DNA of 64,000 nt from Nocardioides hwasunensis (GTDB lineage: Bacteria; Actinomycetota; Actinomycetes; Propionibacteriales; Nocardioidaceae). The first letter of the stretch is position 1. Each line of letters opens with the position of its first letter. The stretch covers positions 372,001 to 436,000 of the forward strand of contig NZ_JACXYY010000002.1 of the NCBI RefSeq assembly GCF_014779665.1, written 5' to 3'. Made by a program: the position numbers and the translations under genes. Under the pieces are notes generated by a model, which was not told where the DNA came from, ran no database searches, and was given only the letters and a program-made list of their open reading frames with translations. This document shows, in pieces, positions 43,805-54,214 of the stretch.

Positions 43805-45046
43805 ATGACCACGACTGCCGCCACCGACTCCTCGTCGGCCGAGGTCGACGTCCCCTCGGTCACCGCCCGCCACTTCGGCCTGGCGGTGCTCGCGCTCGCC
43901 ATGGGCGGCTTCGCCATCGGCACGACCGAGTTCGTCACCATGGGACTGCTGCCGCAGATCGCCGGCGGCGTCGACGTGTCCATCCCGACGGGCGGCCACG
44001 TCATCTCGGCGTACGCCGTCGGGGTCGTGGTGGGAGCCCCCCTGCTGGCCTTCCTCGGTGCCCGACTCCCACGGCGCGCGCTGCTCGTCGCGCTGATGGC
44101 CGCCTTCGCCGCGGGCAACGCGGTCAGCGCACTCGCGGCCAGCTACGAGCAGCTCATGCTCGCCCGGTTCGTCGCCGGTCTGCCGCACGGCGCCTACTTC
44201 GGCGTCGCCTCACTGGTCGCCGCCAGCATGGCCCGCCCCTCGCGCAAGGGCCGTGCGGTCGCCCAGGTGATGCTCGGTCTGTCGTTCGCCAACGTCGTCG
44301 GTGTGCCGGCCGCGACCGTGCTCGGCCAGGAGCTCGGCTGGCGCGCGGCCTTCTGGGCGTCCTCCGCCCTGGCGCTGGTGACGCTGGCGATGGTGGCCTG
44401 GTTCGTCCCGTCGGTGCCGGGCGACGCCGCGGCGAGCGGGCGACGCGAGCTCGCCGCCTTCAAGGTCCCGCAGGTGTGGCTGACGCTCCTCGCCGGAGCG
44501 GTCGGCTTCGGCGGCATGTTCGCCGTCTACTCCTACATCGCGCCCGTCGTCACCGACGTGGCCGGGCTGGGGGAGCGGTCGGTCGCGGTGTTCCTGCTGT
44601 TCTTCGGGCTCGGGATGGTGGCCGGCACGTGGGTGGCCGGGATCATGGCCGACTGGTCGATCTTCCGCTCGCTGATCATCGGCGGCACCGGCATGGCCGT
44701 CACGATGCTGCTGTTCTGGTTGGCCGCCCCGCACGGCTGGGCCGCGCTGCCCGTCGTCTTCCTCATCACCGTGCTCGGCTCGGTCCTCGTGGTGAACCTC
44801 CAGCTGCGGCTGATGGACGTGGCCGGGGACGCCCAGACCCTCGGCGCCGCGATGAACCACGCCTCGCTCAACGTCGCCAACGCCCTCGGTGCCTGGCTCG
44901 GCGGTCTGGTCATCGCCGCCGGCTGGGGACTTCGCGCCCCGGCGCTGGTCGGTCTCGCGCTCTCCCTGGGCGGGGTCGCGATCCTGCTCCTCTCGGCGAA
45001 GCTCCACGTGCGCGAGCGCTCGACCGAGCAGCTGACCACCAGCTGA
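43805..45046 (+). CDS. MFS transporter, DHA1-type (AraJ/SotB-like)
   Basis: 413 residues and 12 helices. The first helix reads FGLAVLALAMGGFAIGTTEF, then VTMGLLPQIAGGV, which is the sugar-efflux/AraJ-type start (GTTEFVxMGLLPxI). Motif A-like GARLPRRALLVALMAAFAAG and the VAGLPHGAYFGVASLVAASM block support a drug/arabinose exporter subfamily. Closing helices contain LGAAMNHASLNVANALGAWL. Export of sugars or small amphiphiles is likely but unproven. ATG 43805 is taken because ggcagg precedes it; a TTG four codons upstream is possible. Confidence 0.85.
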   Translation: MTTTAATDSSSAEVDVPSVTARHFGLAVLALAMGGFAIGTTEFVTMGLLPQIAGGVDVSIPTGGHVISAYAVGVVVGAPLLAFLGARLPRRALLVALMAAFAAGNAVSALAASYEQLMLARFVAGLPHGAYFGVASLVAASMARPSRKGRAVAQVMLGLSFANVVGVPAATVLGQELGWRAAFWASSALALVTLAMVAWFVPSVPGDAAASGRRELAAFKVPQVWLTLLAGAVGFGGMFAVYSYIAPVVTDVAGLGERSVAVFLLFFGLGMVAGTWVAGIMADWSIFRSLIIGGTGMAVTMLLFWLAAPHGWAALPVVFLITVLGSVLVVNLQLRLMDVAGDAQTLGAAMNHASLNVANALGAWLGGLVIAAGWGLRAPALVGLALSLGGVAILLLSAKLHVRERSTEQLTTS

Positions 45047-45218
45047 CCACGGACTCATCGCGGGCTGACGGCGCAGCCTGCAAGCGAGATGCGTGCACGT
45101 GTTTTCCGCTGATGTTGCGTGGAGTTAACACAACCGGAACTCTTGCGTAGCCCGACCTTGGAACGATCAAATCCATGACGGGTGGAGGTGCCACCCGCAA
45201 TCTTCCGGAGGGGGAGTC

Positions 45219-45380
45219 ATGGTGGATGAGGAGAAGGTCGCAGCAGAGATGGAGCGCCGTCGCTTCCTCGCCGACCGCAACGTGGGCGACGTGGTGAGCC
45301 TCCTGCAGCGCCGGGCCGAGCTGCGCGGGGTCTATCCCGCGGCCGACCTGGTCGCCGACAACGTGGGCTGGGTCGTCTGA
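45219..45380 (+). CDS. Small protein of 53 residues with strong ribosome binding site
   Basis: ATG 45219 is preceded by ggagggggag, the strongest Shine-Dalgarno in the window, 3-9 nt away. The product begins MVDEEKVAAEMERRRFLADR and ends LVADNVGWVV. It has even third-position GC, a charged amphipathic first half (KVAAEMERRRFLADRN), and a hydrophobic end. I do not recognise it. The 170-nt region before it is comparatively AT-rich, with a possible TTGCGT element and a GGGTGG/CCACCC hairpin. It is too short for a usual length cut-off, and may be a regulatory or membrane-associated peptide. Confidence 0.55.
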   Translation: MVDEEKVAAEMERRRFLADRNVGDVVSLLQRRAELRGVYPAADLVADNVGWVV

Positions 45381-45914
45381 CCCGGTCCCCGGACCGACGG
45401 CCCCGTGGGCCCTGTCCTGGCTCAGCCGACACGCTCAGCTGAACCCCGGCAGGGGCTGCGGGGCCCAGGTGGTTCCGTCGTCGGAGCACCGCAGCGTGTC
45501 GACCGGATCGCCGTCCACGACCACGCAGACGGCGTCCTCCACGACGAAGGCCGCGGAGTCGCGCGGTGAGAGCGGCGTCGCCTTCGCGTTGCCCTCGGGG
45601 TCGACCCGGACCAGTCCGTCGCTGGTGGTGAGGTACGTCGACCCGCCCGGGGTCACGACCATCGAGGACAGGTCGTGCAGACCGTCGGCGCCGTCGAGGT
45701 CCAGCCCGGCGGGCTCGGACCAGGTCACGCCGGCGTCGTGCGAGACCAGCACCTGCTTGACGGGCACCGGGGGCCGCCCGCCGTCGGGGGACAGGTAGTC
45801 GTCGCCGACGGCGACGGCGATGTGGTCACCGGACCCCGCCATCTCGGTGATGTCCTCGAACTCGGCAGACCTGGTCACCACCGGCTCCTCCCAGGTCCGC
45901 CCGTCCGGCGCTCC

Positions 45915-45923
45915 CGGGCCTGG
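45915..45923. repeat. Left inverted 9-mer at the edge of the flipped segment
   Basis: CGGGCCTGG matches the complement of 46124-46132 (CGGGCCCGG) at 8 of 9 bases. The plus- to minus-strand coding switch occurs here. Confidence 0.4.
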
Positions 45924-46123
45924 TCCAGGACTGGGACGGCACGCCCGAGGTGGATCCGAGACTTCCCGACGCCGTCGAGACGCTCCTGCGGGACGGGCAG
46001 CCCGAGGTGTACGACGTCGCGTCGTCCGCCGAGGGCACCGCCGTCGTCTGGAGATCGTGTCCGGACACGCCGGTGTGCCGGTTCGTGCTGACCATCGGCT
46101 CGATCGACCGGCTGTCCGAGCGG

Positions 46124-46132
46124 CCGGGCCCG
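46124..46132. repeat. Right inverted 9-mer at the edge of the flipped segment
   Basis: CCGGGCCCG, inverted partner of 45915-45923. The hydrophobic helix on the minus strand begins just beyond it. Confidence 0.4.
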
Positions 46133-46177
46133 ACCGCGAACCCGATCCCGGCGACGACGACGGCGGCCGCGAGTCCC

Positions 46178-46483
46178 GAGGCGGTCGTCCGGCAGGTCGG
46201 CGTACGCCTCCTCCGCGACGAGGCGGTGGCTGACGTCGCGGAAGAAGCGGCTGCGCCGCCACCGGGTGCGGGTCACGTTGACCGCGACGGTGCGCAGCCA
46301 CGCCTCCGGGTTGTCGGCGGCGAGGAAGGAGCGCGAGGAGTTCACCGCACGGGCGAACGCCTCCATGACGGCGTCCTCCGCCTCGACCGGGTCACCGGTC
46401 ACGCCGGTCAGCTGGCCCACGAGCCGGCGGTAGGAGGTGGCGTACACCTCCTGCACGCGGTCCACCGTGCTCGCTCGGGGCAT
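46178..46483 (-). pseudogene. SigE-family ECF sigma factor, truncated after region 2
   Basis: From ATG 46483 (with ggagggtgggcc before it) the product reads MPRASTVDRVQEVYATSYRR, LVGQLTGVTGDPVEAEDAVM, AFARAVNSSRSFLAADNPEA and WLRTVAVNVTRTRWRRSRFF, a clear sigma region 2. It continues to DLPDDRLG, after which the frame becomes arginine-rich nonsense. Region 4, needed for -35 recognition and normally about 50 residues with a helix-turn-helix, is missing. The deletion joined the remnant directly to the membrane helix of a partner gene. A sigma-factor/sialidase-like pair is plausible as the intact ancestor. Confidence 0.7.
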
Positions 46484-46668
46484 GGCCCACCCTCCCACTC
46501 GTCGTCGGCTCTCACGAGCCCTCGCCAGCACGACTCGTGGGACGCCCGTGCGGTTGCATCCGGGCGGCGGAGCGGCAGTGGCGTCGCCCCAACATGTGAC
46601 GTCGGTCGCACTCGAGCGCTCGCGGGACCCCGTCGGTGCCCAGGGCGCGGCGATGAGAGACTTGTCGC

Positions 46669-47688
46669 ATGCCCTCAGCTCCAGCCGCGCGCCCGCGGGT
46701 CCTGTCCGGCATCCAGCCGACGGCCGACTCGTTCCACCTCGGGAACTACCTCGGTGCGCTGCGACAGTGGGTGGCGCTCCAGGAAGACTTCGAGACCTAC
46801 TACTTCATCGCCAACCAGCACGCGATCACCGTGGAGCAGGACCCGAAGGTGCTGCTCGAGCGCACGCTCGTGTCGGTCGCGCAGCTCCTCGCGGCGGGCG
46901 TCGACCCGGTGCGCTCCACGATCTTCGTGCAGAGCCAGGTGCCGGCGCACAACCAGCTCGCCTGGGTGATGGAGTGCCTCACCGGCTTCGGCGAGGCCCG
47001 GCGGATGACGCAGTTCAAGGACAAGTCCGCCAAGGGCGGCGAGGGTGCGGCCAGCGTCGGCCTCTTCACCTATCCGATCCTGCAGGCGGCCGACATCCTC
47101 CTCTACCGCCCGCAGTACGTCCCGGTGGGGGAGGACCAGCGCCAGCACCTCGAGCTGACCCGCGACGTGGCCAACCGGTTCAACCACCGCTACAAGAAGA
47201 CGTTCCGCGCGCCCGAGCCCTACATCCTCGAGTCCACGGCGAAGATCTACGACCTGCAGCTGCCCGAGAAGCAGATGTCGAAGTCGATCGGCGGCCAGGG
47301 CTGCGTGTGGGTGCTCGACGATCCCCAGGTGCTGACCAAGAAGTTCCGCTCGGCGGTCACCGACTCCGAGACCGAGATCCGCTTCGACCGCGAGGCCAAG
47401 CCGGGGGTGAGCAACCTGCTCACCATCCACTCGGCCCTGTCGGGGGAGAAGGTGGAGGCCCTCGAGGCGACCTTCGAGGGACGCGGCTACGGCGACCTCA
47501 AGTCGGAGGTGGCCGAGGTGGTGCTCGAGACCCTGACGCCGCTGCGCGAGCGCACCCGGGAGCTGCTCGGCGACCGCGCCGAGCTCGAGCGGATCCTCGC
47601 CGGGGGCGCCGAGCGGGCGGGTGCCGTGGCAGAGGCGACGCTGCGCGACGTCTACGACCGCGTCGGCTTCCTCCCCCCGGCTCGCTAG
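46669..47688 (+). CDS. trpS: Tryptophan--tRNA ligase
   Basis: 339 residues, class I aminoacyl-tRNA synthetase, activating tryptophan for tRNA-Trp. The HIGH-like box is [17 protein letters not shown]. The Trp pocket lies in [14 protein letters not shown] and [20 protein letters not shown]. The second ATP motif is [15 protein letters not shown] (KMSKS). The middle stretch [20 protein letters not shown] matches TrpS and not TyrS. GAGACT, a poor -10 box, lies 7 nt before ATG 46669. Its stop TAG forms part of the next gene's -10 box. Confidence 0.95.
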   Translation: MPSAPAARPRVLSGIQPTADSFHLGNYLGALRQWVALQEDFETYYFIANQHAITVEQDPKVLLERTLVSVAQLLAAGVDPVRSTIFVQSQVPAHNQLAWVMECLTGFGEARRMTQFKDKSAKGGEGAASVGLFTYPILQAADILLYRPQYVPVGEDQRQHLELTRDVANRFNHRYKKTFRAPEPYILESTAKIYDLQLPEKQMSKSIGGQGCVWVLDDPQVLTKKFRSAVTDSETEIRFDREAKPGVSNLLTIHSALSGEKVEALEATFEGRGYGDLKSEVAEVVLETLTPLRERTRELLGDRAELERILAGGAERAGAVAEATLRDVYDRVGFLPPAR

Positions 47689-47691
47689 GGT
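47686..47691 (+). promoter_or_regulatory. -10 box TAGGGT overlapping the trpS stop codon
   Basis: The TAG stop is its first half. It ends 6 nt before GTG 47698, so the next gene can be transcribed separately as a leaderless mRNA. Confidence 0.5.
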
Positions 47692-47697
47692 CGACGC

Positions 47698-48207
47698 GTG
47701 CCGACCATCGGAGTAGCGATCGCGATCCCCGAGCCGTGGGCCAGTGAGCTCCAGGACTACCGCACGTCCGTCGGCGACACGATGGCGACGCAGATCCCCA
47801 CGCACATCACGCTCATCCCGCCGGCCGAGGTCGCGAGCGACGACCTCGACGAGGTGACGTCACACCTGGCGGAGGCGGCGACCAACGTCGACCCCTTCGA
47901 CATCCACCTGCGCGGCACCGGCACCTTCCGACCGGTCTCGCCGGTCGTCTTCGTCACGCTGGCCGAGGGCATCTCGGCGTGCGAGCTGCTCGCCGACGCC
48001 GTACGCCAGGGGCCGCTGGCGGTGGACCTGGACTTCCCCTACCACCCGCACGTGACGGTCGCGCACCACCTCGACGACCCCACGCTCGACCGCGCGTTCG
48101 ACGAGCTGGCCGACTTCGAGTGCCGCTTCGCCGTCGACGCGTTCAACCTCTATGTCCACGACCAGCGCTCCGGCTGGCAGCCCACCAGAGAGTACGGTCT
48201 CGGCTGA
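47698..48207 (+). CDS. 2'-5' RNA ligase / cyclic phosphodiesterase-like protein (2H family)
   Basis: 169 residues. The two HxT/S motifs that define the 2H phosphoesterase fold are TQIPTHITLIPPAEV and DFPYHPHVTVAHHLDD, about 100 residues apart. These proteins hydrolyse or join 2',3'-cyclic-phosphate RNA ends; the exact reaction of this member is unknown. No signal peptide is seen, so it acts in the cytosol. The stop and the YihY start overlap by one base (TGATG). Confidence 0.85.
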   Translation: MPTIGVAIAIPEPWASELQDYRTSVGDTMATQIPTHITLIPPAEVASDDLDEVTSHLAEAATNVDPFDIHLRGTGTFRPVSPVVFVTLAEGISACELLADAVRQGPLAVDLDFPYHPHVTVAHHLDDPTLDRAFDELADFECRFAVDAFNLYVHDQRSGWQPTREYGLG

Positions 48208-49268
48208 TGTCGCTCGTCTCGGGAATCAAGCAGCGCATCGCGGACCTTCGTGAGCGACGTCCGTTCGTCGATCATGTCTTCCGGATGATCGAGCACTACG
48301 GCAACGTCAACGGCAACGCCCTGGCCGCCGCGGTGACCTACTTCGCGTTCTTGTCCTTCTTCCCGATCCTGGCGCTGTCGTTCGCGATCTTCGGCCTCGT
48401 CGCCAAGGTCTACCCCGATGCCCAGGACACGCTCGTCGACGCGGCCAACTCGGTGCTGCCGGGACTGGTCGGCCCGCCCAACGGCGTCTCCCTCGACACC
48501 CTCCAGTCGGCCGCGCCGGGCATCTTCAGCGTCGGCATCCTGCTGACGCTCTACTCCGGGCTGGGCTGGCTCTCCGGCATGCGCCAGGCGCTGGTCGCGG
48601 TCTTCGAGGAGCCGGAGCGCGAGCAGCCGGGCTTCGTGCCCGGCAAGATCCGAGACATCCTCGCCATGCTCGCGCTGGGCTCGGTGCTGATGCTCAGCGT
48701 CGCGGTCTCCGGCGTCGCGACCAAGCTCCTCTCGCCGATCCTCGACGCGCTGGGTCTCGGCCTGGTCGCGGGTGTCTTCCTCGCGGTGCTGGCGATCGTG
48801 CTCGGCCTGGCGGCCAACACGCTGCTCTTCTTCGCGTTCTTCCGCCTCCTCGCGCAGCCCGAGATCCCGTCGAGGTCCCTGTGGCAGGGGGCGCTGCTCG
48901 GCGCGGTCGTCTTCGAGCTGCTCAAGCAGGCCTCGACCTTCCTGCTCAAGTCCACCGCGAACTCCGAGGCCTTCCAGGCCTTCGGCATCGCGCTGATCCT
49001 GCTGGTCTGGATCAACTACTTCTCCCGCGTCGTCGTCTACGCCGCCGCGTTCGCGTACACCTCGCGCGAGGCCCGCGCGATCCGCGAGGCTCGGACGATC
49101 GCCGAGCAGACCGTCGAGGGCCCGCAGATCGACCTCGCTGCGGCAGCGGCCGTCGTACCCTCCTCGGCCTCGGCGTCCGCCGCCTCCACCACCTCGCCCC
49201 AGGCTGCCTTCGCCGCCGGCGCAGCCTCGATGCTCGGCCTCGTCGCACTCCTCCGCCGCCGCCGCTGA
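48207..49268 (+). CDS. YihY/BrkB-family inner membrane protein
   Basis: 353 residues with six hydrophobic helices, e.g. ALAAAVTYFAFLSFFPILAL, FSVGILLTLYSGLGWLSGMR, MLALGSVLMLSVAVSGVATK and FQAFGIALILLVWINYFSRV. The family marks are AVTYFAFLSFFP in helix 1 and the acidic loop VFEEPEREQPGF. The role of YihY/BrkB proteins is not established (not RNase BN). A poorly conserved Ala/Ser-rich tail ends with a hydrophobic stretch and basic residues (AASMLGLVALLRRRR), as in C-terminal anchor signals. The start overlaps the upstream stop, so both are translated together. Confidence 0.85.
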   Translation: MSLVSGIKQRIADLRERRPFVDHVFRMIEHYGNVNGNALAAAVTYFAFLSFFPILALSFAIFGLVAKVYPDAQDTLVDAANSVLPGLVGPPNGVSLDTLQSAAPGIFSVGILLTLYSGLGWLSGMRQALVAVFEEPEREQPGFVPGKIRDILAMLALGSVLMLSVAVSGVATKLLSPILDALGLGLVAGVFLAVLAIVLGLAANTLLFFAFFRLLAQPEIPSRSLWQGALLGAVVFELLKQASTFLLKSTANSEAFQAFGIALILLVWINYFSRVVVYAAAFAYTSREARAIREARTIAEQTVEGPQIDLAAAAAVVPSSASASAASTTSPQAAFAAGAASMLGLVALLRRRR

Positions 49269-49284
49269 CGCGTCTCGCCCCGCT

Positions 49285-49340
49285 CGAGCGGTGAGTGAGA
49301 CATGCTTTGACACGCGTTTTCGTGTCTCACGCACCGCTCG
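49285..49340. repeat. REP-like palindromic repeat, copy B1
   Basis: CGAGCGGTGAGTGAGACATG opens and a complementary CGTGTCTCACGCACCGCTCG closes it; the arms are near-perfect over 20 bases with a variable AT-rich centre. It begins 16 bp after the YihY stop. Confidence 0.8.
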
Positions 49341-49357
49341 GCGATGTGAGGTGATCG

Positions 49358-49410
49358 GAGCGGTGAGTGAGACATGATTCGGCGGCGAGAAACCTGCCTT
49401 ACGCACCGCG
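49358..49410. repeat. REP-like palindromic repeat, copy B2 (opposite orientation to A2/C)
   Basis: GAGCGGTGAGTGAGACATG leads into gattcggcggcgagaaacctgc, which is the reverse complement of the centre of copies A2 and C. It lies 17 bp after B1. Confidence 0.75.
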
Positions 49411-49476
49411 CGTGAGCCACGAGTCGTTCACAGGAGCTCGTACGTCGCTGTCGTCCACAGGCGCTCGTCGATCGCG

Positions 49477-50460
49477 TTGGAGAGACGTCTGCGCTCGTGG
49501 CTGCATGGATTCGTGTTCACGGTCACGGACAGCTTCCGCCGCCGGCCCTTCAGCAGGGCTGAGGCGCTCGACAGCGGCATCACCAGAGGCGTGCTTCAAG
49601 GTCGGCACTTCATTCGGGTCCACGAGGGCGTCTACGTGCATCGGGACCATGAGATGACGTAGGCCGATCGCGTCAAGGCGGCCCGACTGGCGTTGCCCGA
49701 CTCAGCGCGTACGACGGGCACCACCCGCTTGCGACAGCTCGGCTACGACATCGGGCCACCGTTCCCGCTGCACTTCGTGGTCGAGGGTGACCACCACCTG
49801 GCGCTCGACGGTGTCTTCCTCCATCGCACGGTGAAGATGCCGCCGTGCGACGACGCGGGCGTCACGGTGGAGGCAGCGTTCGTCGCCTACTGCGCCGACG
49901 TCCGACTCATCGATGCGATCGAGGTCGGTTGCTTCCTGTTGCACAAGGAGTGGATGCACGGCGACCTCCTCGACCAGCTCCTCACCGACGCGAAGTGGCG
50001 CCGCGGGGCGCCGGAGACGGCGTACGCCCTGCCGTTCCTCGACGACCGGCCCCGCTCGATGCCTGAGGCGGTGCTGCTGGCGTACGTCGTGTTCTCGGGC
50101 CTGCTGGTCCCCGAGGTCAACCTCCGGGTCGAGATCGCCCCCGGTGTCCGGGTGACGCCGGACCAGTGGTTCGGCCGGTTGCGTGCCGCCGTCGAATACG
50201 AGGGCGGCCACCACCAGGACGATCGCGCGCAGTACAACGCGGACATCGATCGTTACGCCGACTATCGCAAGCACGACGTCGCCTACGAGCTCGTGACCAA
50301 GGAGCGGATGAGGACGCCCAAGACGGTGATCCGGAAGGTCCACTCCATGCTGGTGAGTCGCGGGTACGACGGACCGCCGCCGGACTTCGACGAGACGTGG
50401 GACTCGCTCTTCCGGCCGCTGCAGGAACTCGTACGTCCGCGGACACGTGGGAAGCGGTGA
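49477..50460 (+). pseudogene. AbiEi/DUF559-like protein interrupted by an in-frame amber codon
   Basis: One reading frame of 328 codons. From TTG 49477 the first part reads a winged-helix start, ERRLRSWLHGFVFTVTDSFR, RAEALDSGITRGVLQGRHFI and RVHEGVYVHRDHEMT. It is cut by TAG at 49660-49662 and continues as ADRVKAARLALPDSARTTGT. The second part includes a PD-(D/E)XK-like core: VEYEGGHHQDDRAQY, then YADYRKHDVAYELVTKERM. The gene is therefore an abortive-infection-type antitoxin-domain/endonuclease-like protein that lost function, unless the amber is read through. REP-like copies lie on both sides; its stop TGA lies inside copy C. Confidence 0.65.
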
Positions 50461-50504
50461 GTGGCGCAGGTTCTTGGCCGCGAAGACATGTCTCACTCAC
50501 CGCT
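50453..50504. repeat. REP-like palindromic repeat, copy C
   Basis: AGCGGTGAGTG ... CACTCACCGCT, with cgcaggttcttggccgcgaa-type centre shared with A2. The TGA stop of the AbiEi/DUF559-like pseudogene (50458-50460) is part of the left arm, so the repeat or the gene end shifted relative to the other. Confidence 0.8.
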
Positions 50505-50525
50505 CCATCGGCACCCCGCAGTGCC

Positions 50526-50575
50526 GCGGTGAACAGGACATGTTCTGAGGCGCCAGAGGATGTCTCACTCACCGC
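50526..50575. repeat. REP-like palindromic repeat, copy D
   Basis: GCGGTGA ... TCACTCACCGC with the inner ggacatgttct block; the right arm is identical to copies A2 and C over 13 bases. It lies 21 bp after C. Confidence 0.7.
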
Positions 50576-50598
50576 CCACCCCACCCCGGGAGACGCAG

Positions 50599-50628
50599 CG
50601 AGGGCCGGGGATCGCTCCCCGGCCCTCG
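50599..50628. terminator. Bidirectional terminator after sdhB
   Basis: A perfect 13-bp stem (cgagggccgggga with its complement) with a 4-nt loop, 17 bp past the sdhB stop, on the boundary with the repeat cluster. Confidence 0.85.
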
Positions 50629-50645
50629 TCAGTCGTGCAGCAGGA

Positions 50646-51385
50646 TCAGTGGCCGTGCCGGATGGCCGTGCGGAGGTCCTTGTTGAGCTGGGAGATCACG
50701 TCGAGCGGGATCTCCTTCGGGCAGGCCGCGGTGCAGGCGCCGATGTTGGTGCAGCCACCGAAGCCCTCGAAGTCGTGCTGGGCGACCATGTTGACCACGC
50801 GCTCGTCCCGCTCGGGCTGTCCCTGGGGGAGCAGGCCGAGGTGGGTGATCTTGGCCCCCATGAAGAGGGAGGCCGAGCCGTTGGGGCAGGCCGCGACGCA
50901 CGCGCCGCACCCGATGCAGGTCGCGACGTTGAAGGCGCGGTCGGCGTCCTCCTTCGGCACGGGCACCGAGTGGGCCTCGGGGGCAGATCCGGTGTTGACC
51001 GAGACGTAGCCGCCCTGCTGGATGATGCGGTCGAAGGCGCTGCGGTCGACGATGAGGTCCTTGACGACCGGGAACCCCTCCGAGCGCCACGGCTCGATGG
51101 TGATCGTCTCGCCGTCCTTGAAGGAGCGCATGTGCAGCTGGCAGGTCGTGGTGACCTCCGGGCCGTGCGCGTCGCCGTTGATCATCAGCCCGCACGCGCC
51201 GCAGATGCCCTCGCGGCAGTCGGAGTCGAAGGCGATGGGCTCCTCGCCCTCGGCGTTGAGCTGCTCGTTGAGCACGTCGAGCATCTCGAGGAACGACATG
51301 TCCTCCGAGACGTCGGCGAGCTGGTAGGTGTGCATCGCCCCGGCACTCGAGGCGTCCGGCTGGCGCCAGATCTTCAGGGTCAGGT

Positions 51386-51389
<4 letters not shown>
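50646..51389 (-). CDS. sdhB: Succinate dehydrogenase iron-sulfur subunit
   Basis: 247 residues. It carries three iron-sulfur centres that pass electrons from SdhA to the quinone site. [2Fe-2S] ligands: [20 protein letters not shown] plus CQLH. Ferredoxin-type ligands: [18 protein letters not shown], and [20 protein letters not shown]. The GTG start overlaps the sdhA TGA by four bases (GTGA). It is the last gene of sdhCAB. The gene order and protein lengths match the menaquinone-linked type used by many Actinobacteria. Confidence 0.95.
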
Positions 51390-53380
<1,991 letters not shown>

Positions 53381-53393
53381 GAGCAGTGACCCC

Positions 53394-54107
53394 TTACTTG
53401 GTGATGATGCCCGCGAGGACACCGAGCGGGACGAGGGAGAAGCCGACCGAGACGATCAGCGCGAGGGCGAGGGCGAGGCGCTTGGCGCGGACCCGCTTCG
53501 CGGCGTTGCCGGTCCAGCCCAGGGTCTGCGCCGCGCTCCAGACGCCGTGGTTGAGGTGGAGGCCGAGCGCGACCATGGCGACGAGGTAGATGAGCGTCAG
53601 CCACCAGACGTCGAAGGTGTCGACGAGCAGGTTGTAGGGGTCGTTGGTCGCCCCGCCCTGCGGGTTGATCTTGCCGATCGTGAAGTTGAGCAGGTGCCAG
53701 ACCAGGAACACCAGGATGGTCAGGCCGCCCCAGCGCATCGTCAGGCTGGACCGCGAGGCGCCGGTGTTCTTCTTGGTGACGTACTTCGTGCCGCGGGCGT
53801 GCGACGCGCGGCGCCACAGCACGACCGCGCAGTAGACGTGGACGACCAGCGAGACGATCAGCCCGACGCGGAGGATCCAGAGCACCCCCTCGTGCGGCAG
53901 CATCGGCTCGCCGATCTGGCGCAGGTGGTGGGCGTAGTCGTTGAACGCGTCGTGCCCGGCGAACGCCTTGAGGTTGCCGTACATGTGAGCGAGCACGAAT
54001 CCGATGAAGATGAAGCCGCTCACCGCCATGCCGAGCTTCAGCGCGATGGTGGTCCGAGCGGCCCGCGCGTTCTTCACCAGGGTGGGGGGAGTGAGTTGGG
54101 TTGCCAC
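53394..54107 (-). CDS. sdhC: Succinate dehydrogenase cytochrome b subunit (five-helix type)
   Basis: 237 residues with five helices, a single-subunit membrane anchor of the Bacteroides/B. subtilis type that binds two b hemes and needs no SdhD. Heme-ligand His candidates are in [43 protein letters not shown] and [15 protein letters not shown], with [10 protein letters not shown] later. The start GTG 54107 is leaderless, preceded 6 nt upstream by TAACGT. It reads toward sdhA 13 bp further on. Confidence 0.93.
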   Translation of the reverse strand: MATQLTPPTLVKNARAARTTIALKLGMAVSGFIFIGFVLAHMYGNLKAFAGHDAFNDYAHHLRQIGEPMLPHEGVLWILRVGLIVSLVVHVYCAVVLWRRASHARGTKYVTKKNTGASRSSLTMRWGGLTILVFLVWHLLNFTIGKINPQGGATNDPYNLLVDTFDVWWLTLIYLVAMVALGLHLNHGVWSAAQTLGWTGNAAKRVRAKRLALALALIVSVGFSLVPLGVLAGIITK

Positions 54108-54113
54108 GTGGGC

Positions 54114-54119
54114 ACGTTA
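54114..54119 (-). promoter_or_regulatory. -10 box TAACGT of the sdhCAB operon
   Basis: Minus strand TAACGT, GCCCAC, then GTG 54107. Confidence 0.5.
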
Positions 54120-54167
54120 TCGCGGTACGCGGGCGTGCGACGCGCCGAGTGGGTGTGACCTTCTCGA

Positions 54168-54204
54168 TGGCGCGTCACGACCGGCTCCGCTGTGACGTAC
54201 GCCA
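54168..54204 (-). terminator. Hairpin terminator after the Hsp20 gene
   Basis: Arms tggcgcgtcac and gtgacgtacgcca pair with a 2-nt bulge. It lies 11 bp past the Hsp20 stop and before the sdhC promoter. Confidence 0.5.
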
Positions 54205-54214
54205 TAGCGGCGCG

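Larger units (their letters stand above)
45435..46177 (-). pseudogene. Remnant of a membrane-anchored sialidase-like protein, with inverted middle segment
   Basis: The C-terminal half (45435 to about 45910) is coherent on the minus strand: RTWEEPVVTRSAEFEDITEM, then VKQVLVSHDAGVTWSEPAGL and other Asp-box-like SxDxGxTW repeats, ending at LPGFS. Nearest the sigma remnant, minus codons read a hydrophobic helix AAAVVVAGIGFAV. Between these, the good codon usage is on the plus strand instead: LVQDWDGTPEVDPRLPDAV, EVYDVASSAEGTAVVWRSCP. A 200-bp inversion bounded by inverted 9-mers (45915-45923 and 46124-46132) explains it and rejoins one of the two ends in frame. The product is not functional. Confidence 0.55.

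Noticed and set aside
45950-46969. A plus-strand gene starting GTG 45950
   Set aside because: Only about the first 60 codons look real; the rest is the shadow of the sigma region 2 and trpS. It is explained better as an inverted fragment.
49477-50460. Two separate genes (antitoxin plus toxin) instead of one interrupted gene
   Set aside because: Both parts are in the same frame, the break is a single TAG, and the second part has no start or ribosome site close to its first codons.
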